This document shows, in pieces, positions 37,161 to 46,981 of a stretch of 64,000 bases of DNA. A program made the translations under genes and the position numbers. Below the pieces are notes generated by a model. It saw nothing but the letters and a program-made list of their open reading frames with translations, made no database searches and was not told the origin of the DNA. Every line of letters starts with the position of its first letter. Position 1 is the stretch's first letter. This DNA comes from Acinetobacter colistiniresistens (GTDB lineage Bacteria > Pseudomonadota > Gammaproteobacteria > Pseudomonadales > Moraxellaceae), in assembly GCF_000413935.1 (NCBI RefSeq), contig NZ_KE340380.1:372001-436000 (forward strand), given 5' to 3'.

Positions 37161-37775
37161 GTGAAAATGGATCGTCAAGCTCAGTTCAGAGCACGAGAAG
37201 TATTAATTTTTCAAATCGCGGAGCAACTCCTGTTAGAAAATGGTGAAGCTGGCATGACGCTAGATGCTTTGGCAGCAGAGCTAGATCTTGCAAAAGGGAC
37301 CTTATACAAACATTTTCAAAGTAAAGATGAATTATATATGCTGCTCATTATCCGCAATGAGCGCATGTTACTTGAAATGATTCAGGATACTGAAAAAGCT
37401 TTTCCAGAACATTTGGCTTTTTTTATGCTGCATCATTTGCATCATCCTGAGCGTACCGCTTTATTTCACCAAATCGAAGAACGTCTTTCGACAACGGGCC
37501 AGGGCATTCAGTTGCTGTTTAGTGAATTATATAAAGTGCGTCGGCAACGTTTACGTATCATCATTCGAATGACTGAGAGCTATTTGTTGGGCATCAATAG
37601 CAGCATGACTACACGTGATTACCTCGCATCTATTTGGTCGCTGACCTATGGCGCGGCTGTAATTTTGAATTCGAGTTTTTATCAACGTTACATTGGTTCG
37701 CGAGACACATTGCGTGTTGCTTATATTGAACAAGCACTCGCATTACCCAAGTTACTTGAATCTGCTATGCCTTAG
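37161..37775 (+). CDS. TetR-family transcriptional regulator
   Basis: 204 residues. The N-terminal helix-turn-helix is LDALAAELDLAKGTLYKHFQSKDEL. The C-terminal ligand domain is not recognised. GTG at 37161 or ATG at 37167 could be the start. It sits between tatD and the gsp genes and reads in the same direction. The target is unknown. Confidence 0.85.
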   Translation: MKMDRQAQFRAREVLIFQIAEQLLLENGEAGMTLDALAAELDLAKGTLYKHFQSKDELYMLLIIRNERMLLEMIQDTEKAFPEHLAFFMLHHLHHPERTALFHQIEERLSTTGQGIQLLFSELYKVRRQRLRIIIRMTESYLLGINSSMTTRDYLASIWSLTYGAAVILNSSFYQRYIGSRDTLRVAYIEQALALPKLLESAMP

Positions 37776-37786
37776 TTGAAGAGACA

Positions 37787-38335
37787 ATGAGATCATCACT
37801 GCGATTACAAAAAGCCTTTACCCTAATTGAGGTCATGGTGGTGATTGTCATTATGGCGATCATGGCATCTTTGGTGGTGTTAAATATCGGTGGAGTGGAT
37901 CAACGTCGCGCAATGCAAGCTCGGGAAATGTTTATTCTTGATCTCAAGAAAATTAATAAAGAAGCGACAGATCAGGCCAAAGTTTTTGCCTTAAATACTC
38001 AAAATGCTACAGATATTGCCCCATTTAGTTATAACCTGTTTGAATATCATGATCAGAGCCGTGAGCAGATTCAGCAGGCAGATCGTACTTGGCAGCTCTA
38101 TAAAGAATTTAAAACTCGGCAGTTACCAGATCGTGTTTCTTTCAGTATTCAAAGCTTAGATACGGCGAACTATAGCAAAGCGAAAAATGAAGATTTATTG
38201 GGGGGTAAAACACCCCAACTTATTTGGTTTGGCAATGGTGAAGTGAAGCCGGTTCGGATTCAGTTCTATTATGAGCAACAACCAATTGGCCATGAGTTAG
38301 AGCTAGATCATTTGGGTAAAATAGATGAAAATTAA
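37787..38335 (+). CDS. gspH: Type II secretion minor pseudopilin GspH
   Basis: 182 residues. Class III prepilin leader MRSSLRLQKA then FTLIEVMVVIVIMAIMASL, with the family Glu5. Residue -1 is Ala10 instead of the usual Gly. The rest forms the globular pilin domain. The next gene overlaps it by 11 bases, showing a tight gspHIJK operon. Confidence 0.85.
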   Translation: MRSSLRLQKAFTLIEVMVVIVIMAIMASLVVLNIGGVDQRRAMQAREMFILDLKKINKEATDQAKVFALNTQNATDIAPFSYNLFEYHDQSREQIQQADRTWQLYKEFKTRQLPDRVSFSIQSLDTANYSKAKNEDLLGGKTPQLIWFGNGEVKPVRIQFYYEQQPIGHELELDHLGKIDEN

Positions 38336-38951
38336 AGATTCAGATGATGGCGCTCCGTCTTCTTGCGAAGCTGCGCTTCTCAGGGTGAAACGTTGTTTCA
38401 CTCATCCTACAACTCAAAGCATAGCTTTTCGTCTTGCAGTTGGGAAATCTCGCACCTCAAGCATAGCTTTCGGTCTTGCAGCAGGGCCGAGCGGTGCTCG
38501 ATTTAATCGTGCTCACTTCGAGCATAGCTCTTCGTCTTGCGCTCGGGGGAAACGTTGTTTCACTAACCCTCGCTCAGGATTTACCTTGCTTGAAGTGATG
38601 GTGGCATTGGCGATTTTTGCCGTGGCTGCCATCGCTTTAACGAAAGTTGCAATGCAATATACGCAATCGACAGCAAATGCAATTTTAAGGACAAAGGCGC
38701 AATTTGTCGCAATGAATGAAGTGGCAATGATGGAAATCAATCAGGAATGGCTGGATGGGACACAATCCAAGCAAATCACTTCACAAGGTGAAACGTGGCA
38801 AATTGATAAAAAAGCACAATCTACCATTAGCCCAAAGATACAACGCATCGAGTTACAAGTCAGTTTATTTAATAATGAACAAGGGAAGGTTGAAGCAGGT
38901 GTAACTAATCTTGTGTTCTTTAACTACCCAGCAAAGGCTAGAACACAATGA
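38325..38951 (+). CDS. gspI: Type II secretion minor pseudopilin GspI with a very long leader
   Basis: 208 residues. After Gly85 the pilin core is FTLLEVMVALAIFAVAAIALTKV, as in GspI. The leader before cleavage is 85 residues, against roughly 5-25 in usual prepilins. Its coding DNA is made of short repeats. GspH and GspI overlap at an ATG that gives MKIK, likely the original short leader. The mature part looks normal. Whether the peptidase can process the long leader is open. Confidence 0.75.
   Translation: MKIKDSDDGAPSSCEAALLRVKRCFTHPTTQSIAFRLAVGKSRTSSIAFGLAAGPSGARFNRAHFEHSSSSCARGKRCFTNPRSGFTLLEVMVALAIFAVAAIALTKVAMQYTQSTANAILRTKAQFVAMNEVAMMEINQEWLDGTQSKQITSQGETWQIDKKAQSTISPKIQRIELQVSLFNNEQGKVEAGVTNLVFFNYPAKARTQ
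38387..38563 (+). repeat. Repeat cluster in the gspI leader
   Basis: A 15-mer GAAACGTTGTTTCAC occurs at 38387-38401 and 38549-38563, 162 bases apart and in frame (KRCFTHP and KRCFTNP). The first copy extends to the perfect dyad GTGAAAC-GTT-GTTTCAC. Between them the 20-mer AGCATAGCTTTTCGTCTTGC recurs at 38418, 38460 and 38521 with 0-2 mismatches. Confidence 0.75.
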
Positions 38952-39739
38952 CATATAATTCCGAGCATCGCTTTTCAACGTGCGTTCGAGCCAAGTGTAG
39001 CTTTCTTGCAAAGCGATCTAGGCCTGCTTTGATTGGTTCTTCACCTCAGTCAGGATTTACCTTAGTGGAATTGCTGGTTGCAATCGCAATCTTTGCTGTA
39101 CTTTCCATGTTGGGGTGGAAGGTATTTGATTATCTATTAAAAGTAAAAGATAGAAATGCAGAGCATGAAATGCATCTATTTGCCTTGCAAGATGCTTATC
39201 AGCAGGTTTTAAGAGACAGCTTGCAGATTATTCCATTGACTGCAAATGATGGTCGACAGTTACAAGCTGCTATTGTGTTGAATAATCAATATTTTGCTTT
39301 TAGCAAAGCTGGTGTTTCTGACCCATTGAAACAGGGACTATCACCTTATGAGCGTATTGAATATCGATATGACTCTACACAAAAGAAAGTATATCGACTG
39401 AAATATTCAAATCTTAATATCCCAAATCGTGTACAGCCAATCTCAAGTACCTTGTTGGAGAATGTTGATCAATTTAAAGTGATGGTTCTGAATCCTCAAG
39501 AGCTAACTCAATGGCCAGAAAATAGCGATCCAAATAATATTGCCGAGCTCAAAAAATTACCCTTGGGTTTGAAAATACAGCTGACCGTTGCTGGTACTGA
39601 TTATGAATGGATCTTTAGCCTGTTAAATACGCAAGTTTATTCACAATACCTAGGGAACTCAAATACAAATGGGGGAATAAACCCACCGAATAAAGATGGA
39701 TCAAATTCATCTAATCATACCGAGCTTCCATCACAATGA
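38948..39739 (+). CDS. gspJ: Type II secretion minor pseudopilin GspJ
   Basis: 263 residues. Leader to Gly36, then FTLVELLVAIAIFAVLSMLGW with Glu5. The 36-residue leader is long, and its DNA (38964-38983) carries a degenerate copy of the gspI 20-mer. The large C-terminal domain is typical of GspJ. Four-base overlaps link it to gspI and gspK. Confidence 0.85.
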   Translation: MTYNSEHRFSTCVRAKCSFLAKRSRPALIGSSPQSGFTLVELLVAIAIFAVLSMLGWKVFDYLLKVKDRNAEHEMHLFALQDAYQQVLRDSLQIIPLTANDGRQLQAAIVLNNQYFAFSKAGVSDPLKQGLSPYERIEYRYDSTQKKVYRLKYSNLNIPNRVQPISSTLLENVDQFKVMVLNPQELTQWPENSDPNNIAELKKLPLGLKIQLTVAGTDYEWIFSLLNTQVYSQYLGNSNTNGGINPPNKDGSNSSNHTELPSQ

Positions 39740-40728
39740 TTAAGATAAAAGAACGCGTCAGTAAAAAGTCTCATGGATTTGGGGCATCTCAGCATGGTGT
39801 CGCCTTATTGACCATTCTTGTGATGGTAGCTTTAGCAACAATTTTAGCAGCGACCATTGCGAAACGACAAACCAATACCTCGGAAAATACGGGATATTTG
39901 ATGCGTCAAAATCAATCTTTATTATATGCAAAAAGTGCAGAAGCTTTTTTCTCTGAGTTGCTCATTCAAGACAGCGATAATGGCGGTACGATTGACCATT
40001 TACAGGAAAATTGGGCTAAGCCCATGCCACCATTTCCAGTGGAAGATGGCTTTGTATCAGGACGTTTGATTGATGAGTCAGGGAAATTTAATCTCAATAA
40101 TTTGGTTAAAGCAGACGGTAATCAGGTGGATGACTCGGCTCGACGTTGGTTTGAAAAGTTGTTGCAACGAGTTGGCCTGCCTGCTGAGCTCAGTCAGGCC
40201 GTGATTGATTGGCAAGATACGAATGATGAGGTTACGGGCGCAATGGGCGCTGAGAGTAGCTATTATCAAGGTCTAGATCCTGCTTATTTAGTACCAAATA
40301 CAAAGTTTCATAGTGTTGAGGAATTAAAGTTGGTGAGAGGCTTTGAAGGCAAAAATTATGATTTGATTAAGCCTTATGTGACTGCTTTACCTGAGAGAAC
40401 CAAGGTCAATTTGAATACTGCTTCCGCATTGTTACTTGCCAGTATTGACCCAAAGGTAGATGTAAAAGCGGTAGAGCAAGAGTTGAAACGTAAGCAGGCT
40501 GACTTAAGCTATTTCAATAATGTGGATGATTTATGGAAGTTGAGTGCATTTTCTGGCATAGATGAACAAAGTAAAACTGATGCAGCTGCGATGCTAGATA
40601 GCAAGTCAAACTATTTTACCGCACAAATCGAAGTTGTTTTAAGCGAACGGAAACGCCAATTTACCAGCTCTTTAATGAGGAAAGATAAGCAAGTGTTTGT
40701 TTACTCTAGAAGTTTGTCACCATTTTAG
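39736..40728 (+). CDS. gspK: Type II secretion minor pseudopilin GspK
   Basis: 330 residues. Leader to Gly21, then VALLTILVMVALATILAATIA; as usual for GspK there is no Glu at position 5. A large domain with DESGKFNLNNLV and the SAM-like RTKVNLNTASALLL motif follows. It tops the pseudopilus tip with GspI and GspJ. The T2SS core genes are not in this window. Confidence 0.9.
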   Translation: MIKIKERVSKKSHGFGASQHGVALLTILVMVALATILAATIAKRQTNTSENTGYLMRQNQSLLYAKSAEAFFSELLIQDSDNGGTIDHLQENWAKPMPPFPVEDGFVSGRLIDESGKFNLNNLVKADGNQVDDSARRWFEKLLQRVGLPAELSQAVIDWQDTNDEVTGAMGAESSYYQGLDPAYLVPNTKFHSVEELKLVRGFEGKNYDLIKPYVTALPERTKVNLNTASALLLASIDPKVDVKAVEQELKRKQADLSYFNNVDDLWKLSAFSGIDEQSKTDAAAMLDSKSNYFTAQIEVVLSERKRQFTSSLMRKDKQVFVYSRSLSPF

Positions 40729-40838
40729 TAATTTTAAGATTGGTTTATCAAATGGTGACAAGGTTTAAAATCAATCCCAATACCGCTTTTTTTGCTTTAT
40801 AATAAAATCCGTTTGCAGATAAAAGATTAGCTTGGTGC

Positions 40839-41435
40839 ATGTTAATTCGTAAATTATTTAAGTTTGAAAATGCTCATATTGTACGGAACTGTACATCGGA
40901 TCGTTGTAAGCGTTCGATTCATGGGCATAGCTATAAAGTTGAATTATTATTAAAAGCGTCAAAGTTGGATCATGGGCAAATGGTCTATGACTTCGGTTTG
41001 TTAAAAGGTGTGATCAAAGAGTTATTTGATAGTTTTGATCATGCGATCTGTTTTTGGCAGAAAGATGATGCTGCGTATATTGATGCATGTAAAACATTCA
41101 GTGCACGTTGGATTGCTTTGCCTGTTTCACCATCAGCTGAACAGTTTTCCCGTATCTTCTTTTATCTTGCTCAGCAGGTACTGAACTCAACCACTACTCA
41201 GAATGGTGAGGGTGATGTGGAAGTTTATTCTGTTATTGTGCATGAAACGGATACCGGTTACGCACAGAGCTTTCAGGAAGATATCGACAATGCGCAAATG
41301 GGTGTATTAAGTCTGGATCAAATTGTATTTTCAGAACAGGTGCAAGCTGAGTGGAGTGACATTCAAATGTACGAAAATCTGAAAAATGGAATCAAATTCC
41401 AAAATCCAAACGTAGAATTACAAGTTAATATTTGA
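40839..41435 (+). CDS. queD: 6-carboxy-tetrahydropterin synthase-family protein (QueD-like)
   Basis: 198 residues. N-terminal KFENAHIV, the cysteine region NCTSDRCKRSIHGHSYKVE with zinc-binding histidines, and MVYDFGLLK. The C-terminal part is longer than in E. coli QueD (about 120 residues) and carries HETDTGYA. It acts in queuosine precursor synthesis if it is true QueD; other members of the pterin-synthase family are possible. Confidence 0.8.
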   Translation: MLIRKLFKFENAHIVRNCTSDRCKRSIHGHSYKVELLLKASKLDHGQMVYDFGLLKGVIKELFDSFDHAICFWQKDDAAYIDACKTFSARWIALPVSPSAEQFSRIFFYLAQQVLNSTTTQNGEGDVEVYSVIVHETDTGYAQSFQEDIDNAQMGVLSLDQIVFSEQVQAEWSDIQMYENLKNGIKFQNPNVELQVNI

Positions 41436-41480
41436 ATACTTTCTTCACTTTATTGAGTGAATTTTTTTCAAGGAATATGG

Positions 41481-42194
41481 ATGGAATTTACTGAACAGCA
41501 GCAGGACAAATTAAGTAAAGTTCAGTTGGACGAGTCTTGGAAAATCTCATTGTCAGAGTTTTTGCTTAGTCAGAAAATGGATAACTTGCGTGAGTTTTTA
41601 CAACAAGAAAAGCTCGCCCAAAAAACAATTTATCCACCAAGTAAACAGATTTTTAATGCACTGAATACCACACCGCTCCGTGGTGTGAAGGTCGTGATTT
41701 TAGGGCAAGACCCGTACCATGGCCCAAATCAGGCCAATGGTTTAAGTTTCTCTGTACAAAGAGGGGTTGCATTACCGCCGTCTTTGCGTAATATTTTTCA
41801 CGAATTAAACACGGATTTGGCTGTACCGATTTCACGTCATGGTGATTTGAGTAAGTGGGCAGCACAAGGTGTGTTATTACTCAATAGTGTACTCACAGTA
41901 GAAGCGGGTCAACCAACTTCACATCAGAAACAGGGATGGGAAGATTTCACCGATGCAGTAATTGATGCATTGAATGAACAGCGTGAACATGTGGTGTTTA
42001 TTTTATGGGGCGCTTATGCGCAGCGTAAAGGTCAACGTATTGATCGTAATAAACATCTGGTTCTCAGTGCAGCACATCCATCACCACTGGCTGCGAATCG
42101 TGGTGGTTTTTTTGGCTGTAAAGTATTTTCTAAAACTAATCATTATTTGAAACAACACGGCATTGAGCCTATAGACTGGCAATTGGACGCATAA
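41481..42194 (+). CDS. ung: Uracil-DNA glycosylase
   Basis: 237 residues. Catalytic motif [18 protein letters not shown] and the C-terminal [15 protein letters not shown] are diagnostic. It removes uracil from DNA. The ATG at 41481 has AAGGA at good spacing; the frame opens earlier at 41457. The stop overlaps the next start (TAATG). Confidence 0.97.
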   Translation: MEFTEQQQDKLSKVQLDESWKISLSEFLLSQKMDNLREFLQQEKLAQKTIYPPSKQIFNALNTTPLRGVKVVILGQDPYHGPNQANGLSFSVQRGVALPPSLRNIFHELNTDLAVPISRHGDLSKWAAQGVLLLNSVLTVEAGQPTSHQKQGWEDFTDAVIDALNEQREHVVFILWGAYAQRKGQRIDRNKHLVLSAAHPSPLAANRGGFFGCKVFSKTNHYLKQHGIEPIDWQLDA

Positions 42195-43315
42195 TGACTT
42201 CTCCTGATTTAAATAGCTATCATCCAGATTTAGTTATTGAACACGCAAAAAATGGTTGGCGAATCATTCGTCTGAACCGCCCTAAATCTTTGCATGCATT
42301 GGATGAACCAATCGTCACTGCGTTGCTGCAAGTTTTTCAAGATTTTCATGTTGATGAGACAGTTAAAGCCATTTGGTTTGATTCAACCACACCTAAAGCA
42401 TTTTGTGCTGGTGGAGATGTTCGTAAATTACGTCAATTAGTTATTAATCAGGAAGTTGACGCAGCCAATCAATTCTTCCAGCAAGAATATGCGCTTGATT
42501 TGTTGTTACATAATTATGCTAAACCGATCGTGGTTTGGGGTGAAGGTTATGTCATGGGTGGTGGACTAGGTCTGTTTATGGCTGCACCCTTCCGCCTAGT
42601 TACCCCTTATTCACGTTTGGCGATGCCAGAAATCAATATTGGCTTATACCCGGATGTCGGTGCGAGTCGCTTCTTGGCGGATCGTGGTCAAATTGGCTTG
42701 TTTACAGGATTGACGGGTTCAATCATGACGGCTGCTGGTGCATTTAGCATTGGTTGGGCAACGCATATTTGTGAAGCGCAACGTGATAATGTCTTGCAAA
42801 AGGTATTAAATGTGGACTGGAACCATTATCCAGCAGGCGCATTTAGAGCAATTGACGACACCTTAAATAGTTTGCATCGTCCTGTAGCATCGGGTCCATT
42901 ACAAAATTCGATTGATGTGATTCATAGTGTATGTCGTGGACAAAGCTTTGAATATGATTACCAGTCGATTATTGGTTTGAGTGATGCAAGTAGTGACTGG
43001 TTGCGTCAAGCCAGTGAAAACTTGCAGAAAGGCTCACCAAGTACAGCTGCGATTACTTGGTTGTTATGGCAGTGGGGCAAACAAGGCCATGCTTGGGATG
43101 AGGTTTTTGCACTGGAAGCGCAAATCTCTGATTGGAAAATCCGTCATCCTGACTTTGTTGAAGGGGTGCGTGCCCGTTTAGTGGATAAGGACTTGTCTCC
43201 AGAGTGGCAAGCTACAGAACAACTCAGCTTGAAAGGTATCTTGGGAGATTGTGCTCCTGTGACCAATATTGAAAGTTGGAATACACTATTAAAGCACTAT
43301 GGTGTGATTGCCTGA
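42194..43315 (+). CDS. Enoyl-CoA hydratase/isomerase-family protein (3-hydroxyisobutyryl-CoA hydrolase type)
   Basis: 373 residues. Crotonase-fold pockets FCAGGDVRKLRQLV and GYVMGGGLGLFMAAPFRL, with PEINIGLYPDVGASRFL typical of 3-hydroxyisobutyryl-CoA hydrolases of valine breakdown. The length also fits that subgroup. It is translationally coupled to ung. Confidence 0.82.
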   Translation: MTSPDLNSYHPDLVIEHAKNGWRIIRLNRPKSLHALDEPIVTALLQVFQDFHVDETVKAIWFDSTTPKAFCAGGDVRKLRQLVINQEVDAANQFFQQEYALDLLLHNYAKPIVVWGEGYVMGGGLGLFMAAPFRLVTPYSRLAMPEINIGLYPDVGASRFLADRGQIGLFTGLTGSIMTAAGAFSIGWATHICEAQRDNVLQKVLNVDWNHYPAGAFRAIDDTLNSLHRPVASGPLQNSIDVIHSVCRGQSFEYDYQSIIGLSDASSDWLRQASENLQKGSPSTAAITWLLWQWGKQGHAWDEVFALEAQISDWKIRHPDFVEGVRARLVDKDLSPEWQATEQLSLKGILGDCAPVTNIESWNTLLKHYGVIA

Positions 43316-43320
43316 GTCTT

Positions 43321-43830
43321 ATGAGTTCTGAAAATTGTAATGATGAATACTGGATGCAGCTTGCCTATGAGCAGGCTGCATTGGCCGCAGCTCAAGGTGA
43401 AATTCCTGTAGGGGCAATTTTAGTGAGCAATGGACGGGTGATTGGGGCGGGATATAATGCACCGATTACACTTTCTGATCCAACCGCGCATGCTGAAATT
43501 CAAGCACTGCGTTCAGCCTGTCAGGCATTGAACAACTATCGTTTGCCAGACGATACTACGCTTTATGTCACCCTTGAACCTTGTACAATGTGTGTTGGGG
43601 CATTAGTGCATGCACGTGTACAGCGAGTGGTATTTGCCACAACAGAACCGAAAGCAGGTTCATTAGTCAGTGCAAGAGCATTACTCGATAGTGGCTATTA
43701 CAATCACAAATTTGCCTTTGAGCAGGGTTGTCTACAAGCACAATGTTCGCAACAGTTGAGTGATTTTTTTAAGCAACGGCGTGATGAAAAGAAGAGAATT
43801 CGGTTGTCAAAAACGTCCCTAAATGATTAA
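43321..43830 (+). CDS. tadA: tRNA adenosine(34) deaminase TadA
   Basis: 169 residues. Zinc ligands in TAHAEIQAL and LEPCTMCVGAL, plus GEIPVGAILV. It makes inosine at tRNA wobble position 34. The ATG at 43321 comes five bases after the previous stop; a longer frame starts at 43276 but overlaps the upstream gene. Confidence 0.94.
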   Translation: MSSENCNDEYWMQLAYEQAALAAAQGEIPVGAILVSNGRVIGAGYNAPITLSDPTAHAEIQALRSACQALNNYRLPDDTTLYVTLEPCTMCVGALVHARVQRVVFATTEPKAGSLVSARALLDSGYYNHKFAFEQGCLQAQCSQQLSDFFKQRRDEKKRIRLSKTSLND

Positions 43831-43896
43831 AAATGTCTCTTATAGTATGGCAAACTAAGCCTCCCAAGATGTTGGGTCATATAAAAAGGCGATGTT

Positions 43897-44337
43897 ATGC
43901 GTAATGCAATTACTGTAAAAAAAGAATTTAATGCACCGATCTCTGAAGTTTTCGACTTGCTGTCAAAACATGCCACTTATAATAAGGCATTTGCACCTTT
44001 GCAGGTTGTCCGTGTGAAGGACTCAGCTGACCCAAAACGTCCTGATGGTGTTGGCTCGATTCGCCGCATGGGATTTGGTCCAATCAAACCATTACAGGAA
44101 GAAATTACCTTATTGGAAGAAAATAAACGGATTGAATATAAGCTAATTAATAACCCGTTGGTGAAGCATCATCTGGGGCAAATTGAGTTTAAAGAAATCA
44201 CACCTTTTATCACTTTAGTAATATATAAGATTGAATTTACGGCAAAAGCACCGTTGGTGAGTAAATTAGTTCTTGCACAACTGAAAGCAGCCATTACACT
44301 AGGCTTTTCAAAATTAGCCAAATCAGTTGCTTTATAA
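43897..44337 (+). CDS. SRPBCC-fold protein
   Basis: 146 residues. The N-terminal AITVKKEFNAPISEVFDLLSKHATYNK opening and the mid RPDGVGSIRRM pattern fit a polyketide-cyclase/START-like ligand-binding fold. The ligand is unknown. It lies before cmk by only a few bases. Confidence 0.75.
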   Translation: MRNAITVKKEFNAPISEVFDLLSKHATYNKAFAPLQVVRVKDSADPKRPDGVGSIRRMGFGPIKPLQEEITLLEENKRIEYKLINNPLVKHHLGQIEFKEITPFITLVIYKIEFTAKAPLVSKLVLAQLKAAITLGFSKLAKSVAL

Positions 44338-44346
44338 GAGATGGGA

Positions 44347-45027
44347 ATGACAGTTCATATTATTACGATTGATGGTCCAAGCGGTTCAGGTAAAGGTACG
44401 TTGGCCGCTAAAATTGCAGCACATTACCAGTTTAATTTATTGGATTCGGGTGCGTTATATCGTTTACTTGGACTGTCATTGTTCCAACGGGGTTTGCTTG
44501 ACCAAATTGATGCGAATTTAGATCAATGCGTTGAATATGCAACGAATTTAGATATTGAATTTAAAACGACTGAGGCTGCGACACTGGTCTTGCTTGAGGG
44601 TGTGGATGTGACCAATACCATTCGCACTGAACAGGTTGGAGAGTATGCCTCTAAAGTTGCAACTGTCCCTGCATTAAGAAAAGCATTATTTGCACGTCAG
44701 CGTGCATTTATTCAAGCACCTGGACTGGTTGCTGATGGCAGAGACATGGCAACATCGATCTTTCCAGAAGCTCAAGCGAAAATTTACTTAACCGCATCGG
44801 CGGAGTCTCGTGCAGAGAGACGCGTAAAACAGTTGCAGGGTATGGGGCTTGATGCTAAAATAAGCGACATTTTATCTAACATACAGGCTAGAGATAAAAG
44901 AGATATGGAGCGCACAGTTGCTCCGCTCAAGCCCGCTGAGGATGCGTATATCATTGATAGTTCTACAATAGGCATCAATGAAGTGTTTCAGTTGATGGTT
45001 GACTATATCAATAGCCGTATAAAATAG
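44347..45027 (+). CDS. cmk: Cytidylate kinase
   Basis: 226 residues. P-loop [25 protein letters not shown] and [12 protein letters not shown] are typical of CMP/dCMP kinase. The ATG at 44347 is preferred, as AGAG lies six bases upstream; 44341 is the alternative. The next gene rpsA is its conserved partner in many proteobacteria. Confidence 0.95.
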   Translation: MTVHIITIDGPSGSGKGTLAAKIAAHYQFNLLDSGALYRLLGLSLFQRGLLDQIDANLDQCVEYATNLDIEFKTTEAATLVLLEGVDVTNTIRTEQVGEYASKVATVPALRKALFARQRAFIQAPGLVADGRDMATSIFPEAQAKIYLTASAESRAERRVKQLQGMGLDAKISDILSNIQARDKRDMERTVAPLKPAEDAYIIDSSTIGINEVFQLMVDYINSRIK

Positions 45028-45141
45028 ATACACAATTTTTTATCAGTTGAAGCATTGCTTGATCAGATTTTTTGGACAATGTAACAACTTAACTAAACCG
45101 GCCTTGTCTGATCCAAGACCGCGGACTTTATCAGGTATATC

Positions 45142-46824
45142 ATGACCGAATCTTTTGCAGCCCTCTTTGAAGAAAGTGAATTAAACCTCAACGTTGAAAA
45201 GGGTGCAGTCATCCAAGGTACTGTTGTTAGTATCGATTCTGACTGGGTTACTGTTGACACTGGCCTTAAATCTGAAGGTGTTGTTGACCGTGCTGAATTT
45301 TTAAATGAACAACGTGAACTTGAAGTTCAAGTTGGCGATACTGTTGACGTAGTTGTTGAAGCGCTTGACAACGGTATGGGTCAAACAGTTTTATCACGTG
45401 AAAAAGCGAAACGTGCTGAAACTTGGACTAAACTTGAGAAAATCTTTGAAGACGGCGAAATCGTTACTGGTGTTATCTCTGGTAAGGTTAAAGGCGGTTT
45501 CACTGTTGACATCGGTCCTGTACGTGCATTCTTACCAGGTTCTTTAGTTGACACTCGTCCTATCCGTGACACAACTCACCTTGAAGGTAAAGAGTTAGAG
45601 TTCAAAGTAATCAAGCTTGATGCTAAACGTAACAACGTTGTTGTATCTCGTCGTGCAGTTATGGAAGCTGAATCTTCAGCTGACCGTGAAGCATTACTTG
45701 CTCAACTTGAAGAAGGTCAAACAGTTACTGGTACAATCAAGAACCTTACTGATTACGGCGCGTTCGTTGATCTTGGCGGTATTGATGGTCTTCTACATAT
45801 CACAGATATGGCCTGGAAACGTATCAAGCACCCTTCAGAAGTTGTTGAAGTTGGTCAAGAAGTTACAGTTAAAGTACTTAAATTTGACCGCGAGCGTAAC
45901 CGCGTATCTTTAGGCCTTAAGCAATTAGGCGAAGATCCATGGTTAGCGATCATGAGCCGTTACCCTAAAGGTTCTATCGTTAAAGCACGTGTAACTAACT
46001 TAACTGACTACGGTTGCTTCGCTGAAATCGCTGAAGGCGTTGAAGGCTTAGTACACGTTTCAGAAATGGACCACACGAACAAAAACATCCACCCATCTAA
46101 AGTTGTTCAGATCGGTGATGAAGTTGATGTTATGGTTCTTGAAGTTGACGAAGAACGTCGTCGTATTTCATTGGGTATCAAACAAACTCGTGCTAACCCA
46201 TGGGAAGAGTTTGCTAAAGCAAATGAAAAAGGCGAAAAAGTTTCTGGTACGATCAAGTCAATCACTGACTTCGGTATCTTCATCGGTTTATCTGGTGGTA
46301 TCGACGGTTTAGTACACTTGTCTGATATTTCTTGGAACGAACAAGGCGAAGAAGCGATTCGTCGTTACAAGAAAGGCGACACAGTTGAAGCAGTTATCTT
46401 ATCTGTTGACGCTGAAGGCAACCGTATCAGCCTTGGTATCAAGCAATTAAACAGCGACCCATTCAATGACTTCTTAGCTGCGAATGAACGCGGTGCTATG
46501 GTTAAAGGTACTGTAACTGCTGTTGATGCTAAAGGTGCTACAGTTAAATTAGCTGATGACATCGAAGCAACACTTAAAGCTTCTGAAATCAACCGTGACC
46601 GCGTTGAAGATGCGACTAAATTCTTAGAAGTTGGTCAAGAAGTTGAAGCGAAAATCATCAACGTTGATCGCAAATCTCGCTCTATCAACTTGTCTATCAA
46701 AGCGAAAGACGAAGCTGAAGAGAAAGAAGCTGTGAACAATGCTCGCCAAGCTGCTGCGACTCAAGCTGCAGAAAGCAATGGTCCTAAGACTATTGGTGAC
46801 TTAATTAAAGCTCAAATGAAGTAA
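45142..46824 (+). CDS. rpsA: 30S ribosomal protein S1
   Basis: 560 residues with six S1/OB repeats (recurrent patterns such as [38 protein letters not shown] and [20 protein letters not shown]). It has an acidic N-terminus and an Ala-rich tail. It unfolds and docks mRNA on the 30S subunit. Codon use is strongly biased, as for a highly expressed gene. A terminator follows. Confidence 0.98.
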   Translation: MTESFAALFEESELNLNVEKGAVIQGTVVSIDSDWVTVDTGLKSEGVVDRAEFLNEQRELEVQVGDTVDVVVEALDNGMGQTVLSREKAKRAETWTKLEKIFEDGEIVTGVISGKVKGGFTVDIGPVRAFLPGSLVDTRPIRDTTHLEGKELEFKVIKLDAKRNNVVVSRRAVMEAESSADREALLAQLEEGQTVTGTIKNLTDYGAFVDLGGIDGLLHITDMAWKRIKHPSEVVEVGQEVTVKVLKFDRERNRVSLGLKQLGEDPWLAIMSRYPKGSIVKARVTNLTDYGCFAEIAEGVEGLVHVSEMDHTNKNIHPSKVVQIGDEVDVMVLEVDEERRRISLGIKQTRANPWEEFAKANEKGEKVSGTIKSITDFGIFIGLSGGIDGLVHLSDISWNEQGEEAIRRYKKGDTVEAVILSVDAEGNRISLGIKQLNSDPFNDFLAANERGAMVKGTVTAVDAKGATVKLADDIEATLKASEINRDRVEDATKFLEVGQEVEAKIINVDRKSRSINLSIKAKDEAEEKEAVNNARQAAATQAAESNGPKTIGDLIKAQMK

Positions 46825-46830
46825 TTTGTT

Positions 46831-46867
46831 AAAAAGTACGTTTCTTGTAACTGAGACGTACTTTTTT
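46831..46867 (+). terminator. Intrinsic terminator of rpsA
   Basis: AAAAAGTACGTTTC (46831-46844) pairs with GAGACGTACTTTTT (46853-46866) with one G-U, ending in T-run. Confidence 0.88.
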
Positions 46868-46882
46868 ATACAAAAATACTGT

Positions 46883-46920
46883 AAACGGTAGCGTAGTAAT
46901 CATGTACTGCGCTACCGTTT
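46883..46920. repeat. 16-bp hairpin between rpsA and ihfB
   Basis: 46883-46898 (AAACGGTAGCGTAGTA) pairs with 46905-46920 with one G-U; loop ATCATG. It ends in TTTTGTATTT, so it could act as a second terminator. Such a strong extra stem may alternatively be a small RNA or a repeat. Confidence 0.6.
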
Positions 46921-46981
46921 TGTATTTAAACAGGTTATTATTAAAAACATTGGAAAGTAGCAATAATTAAAGAGGTCATCA

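Noticed and set aside
38387..38563. The gspI repeat cluster as a CRISPR array
   Set aside because: Units are few, spaced irregularly and lie within a coding frame; there are no cas genes.
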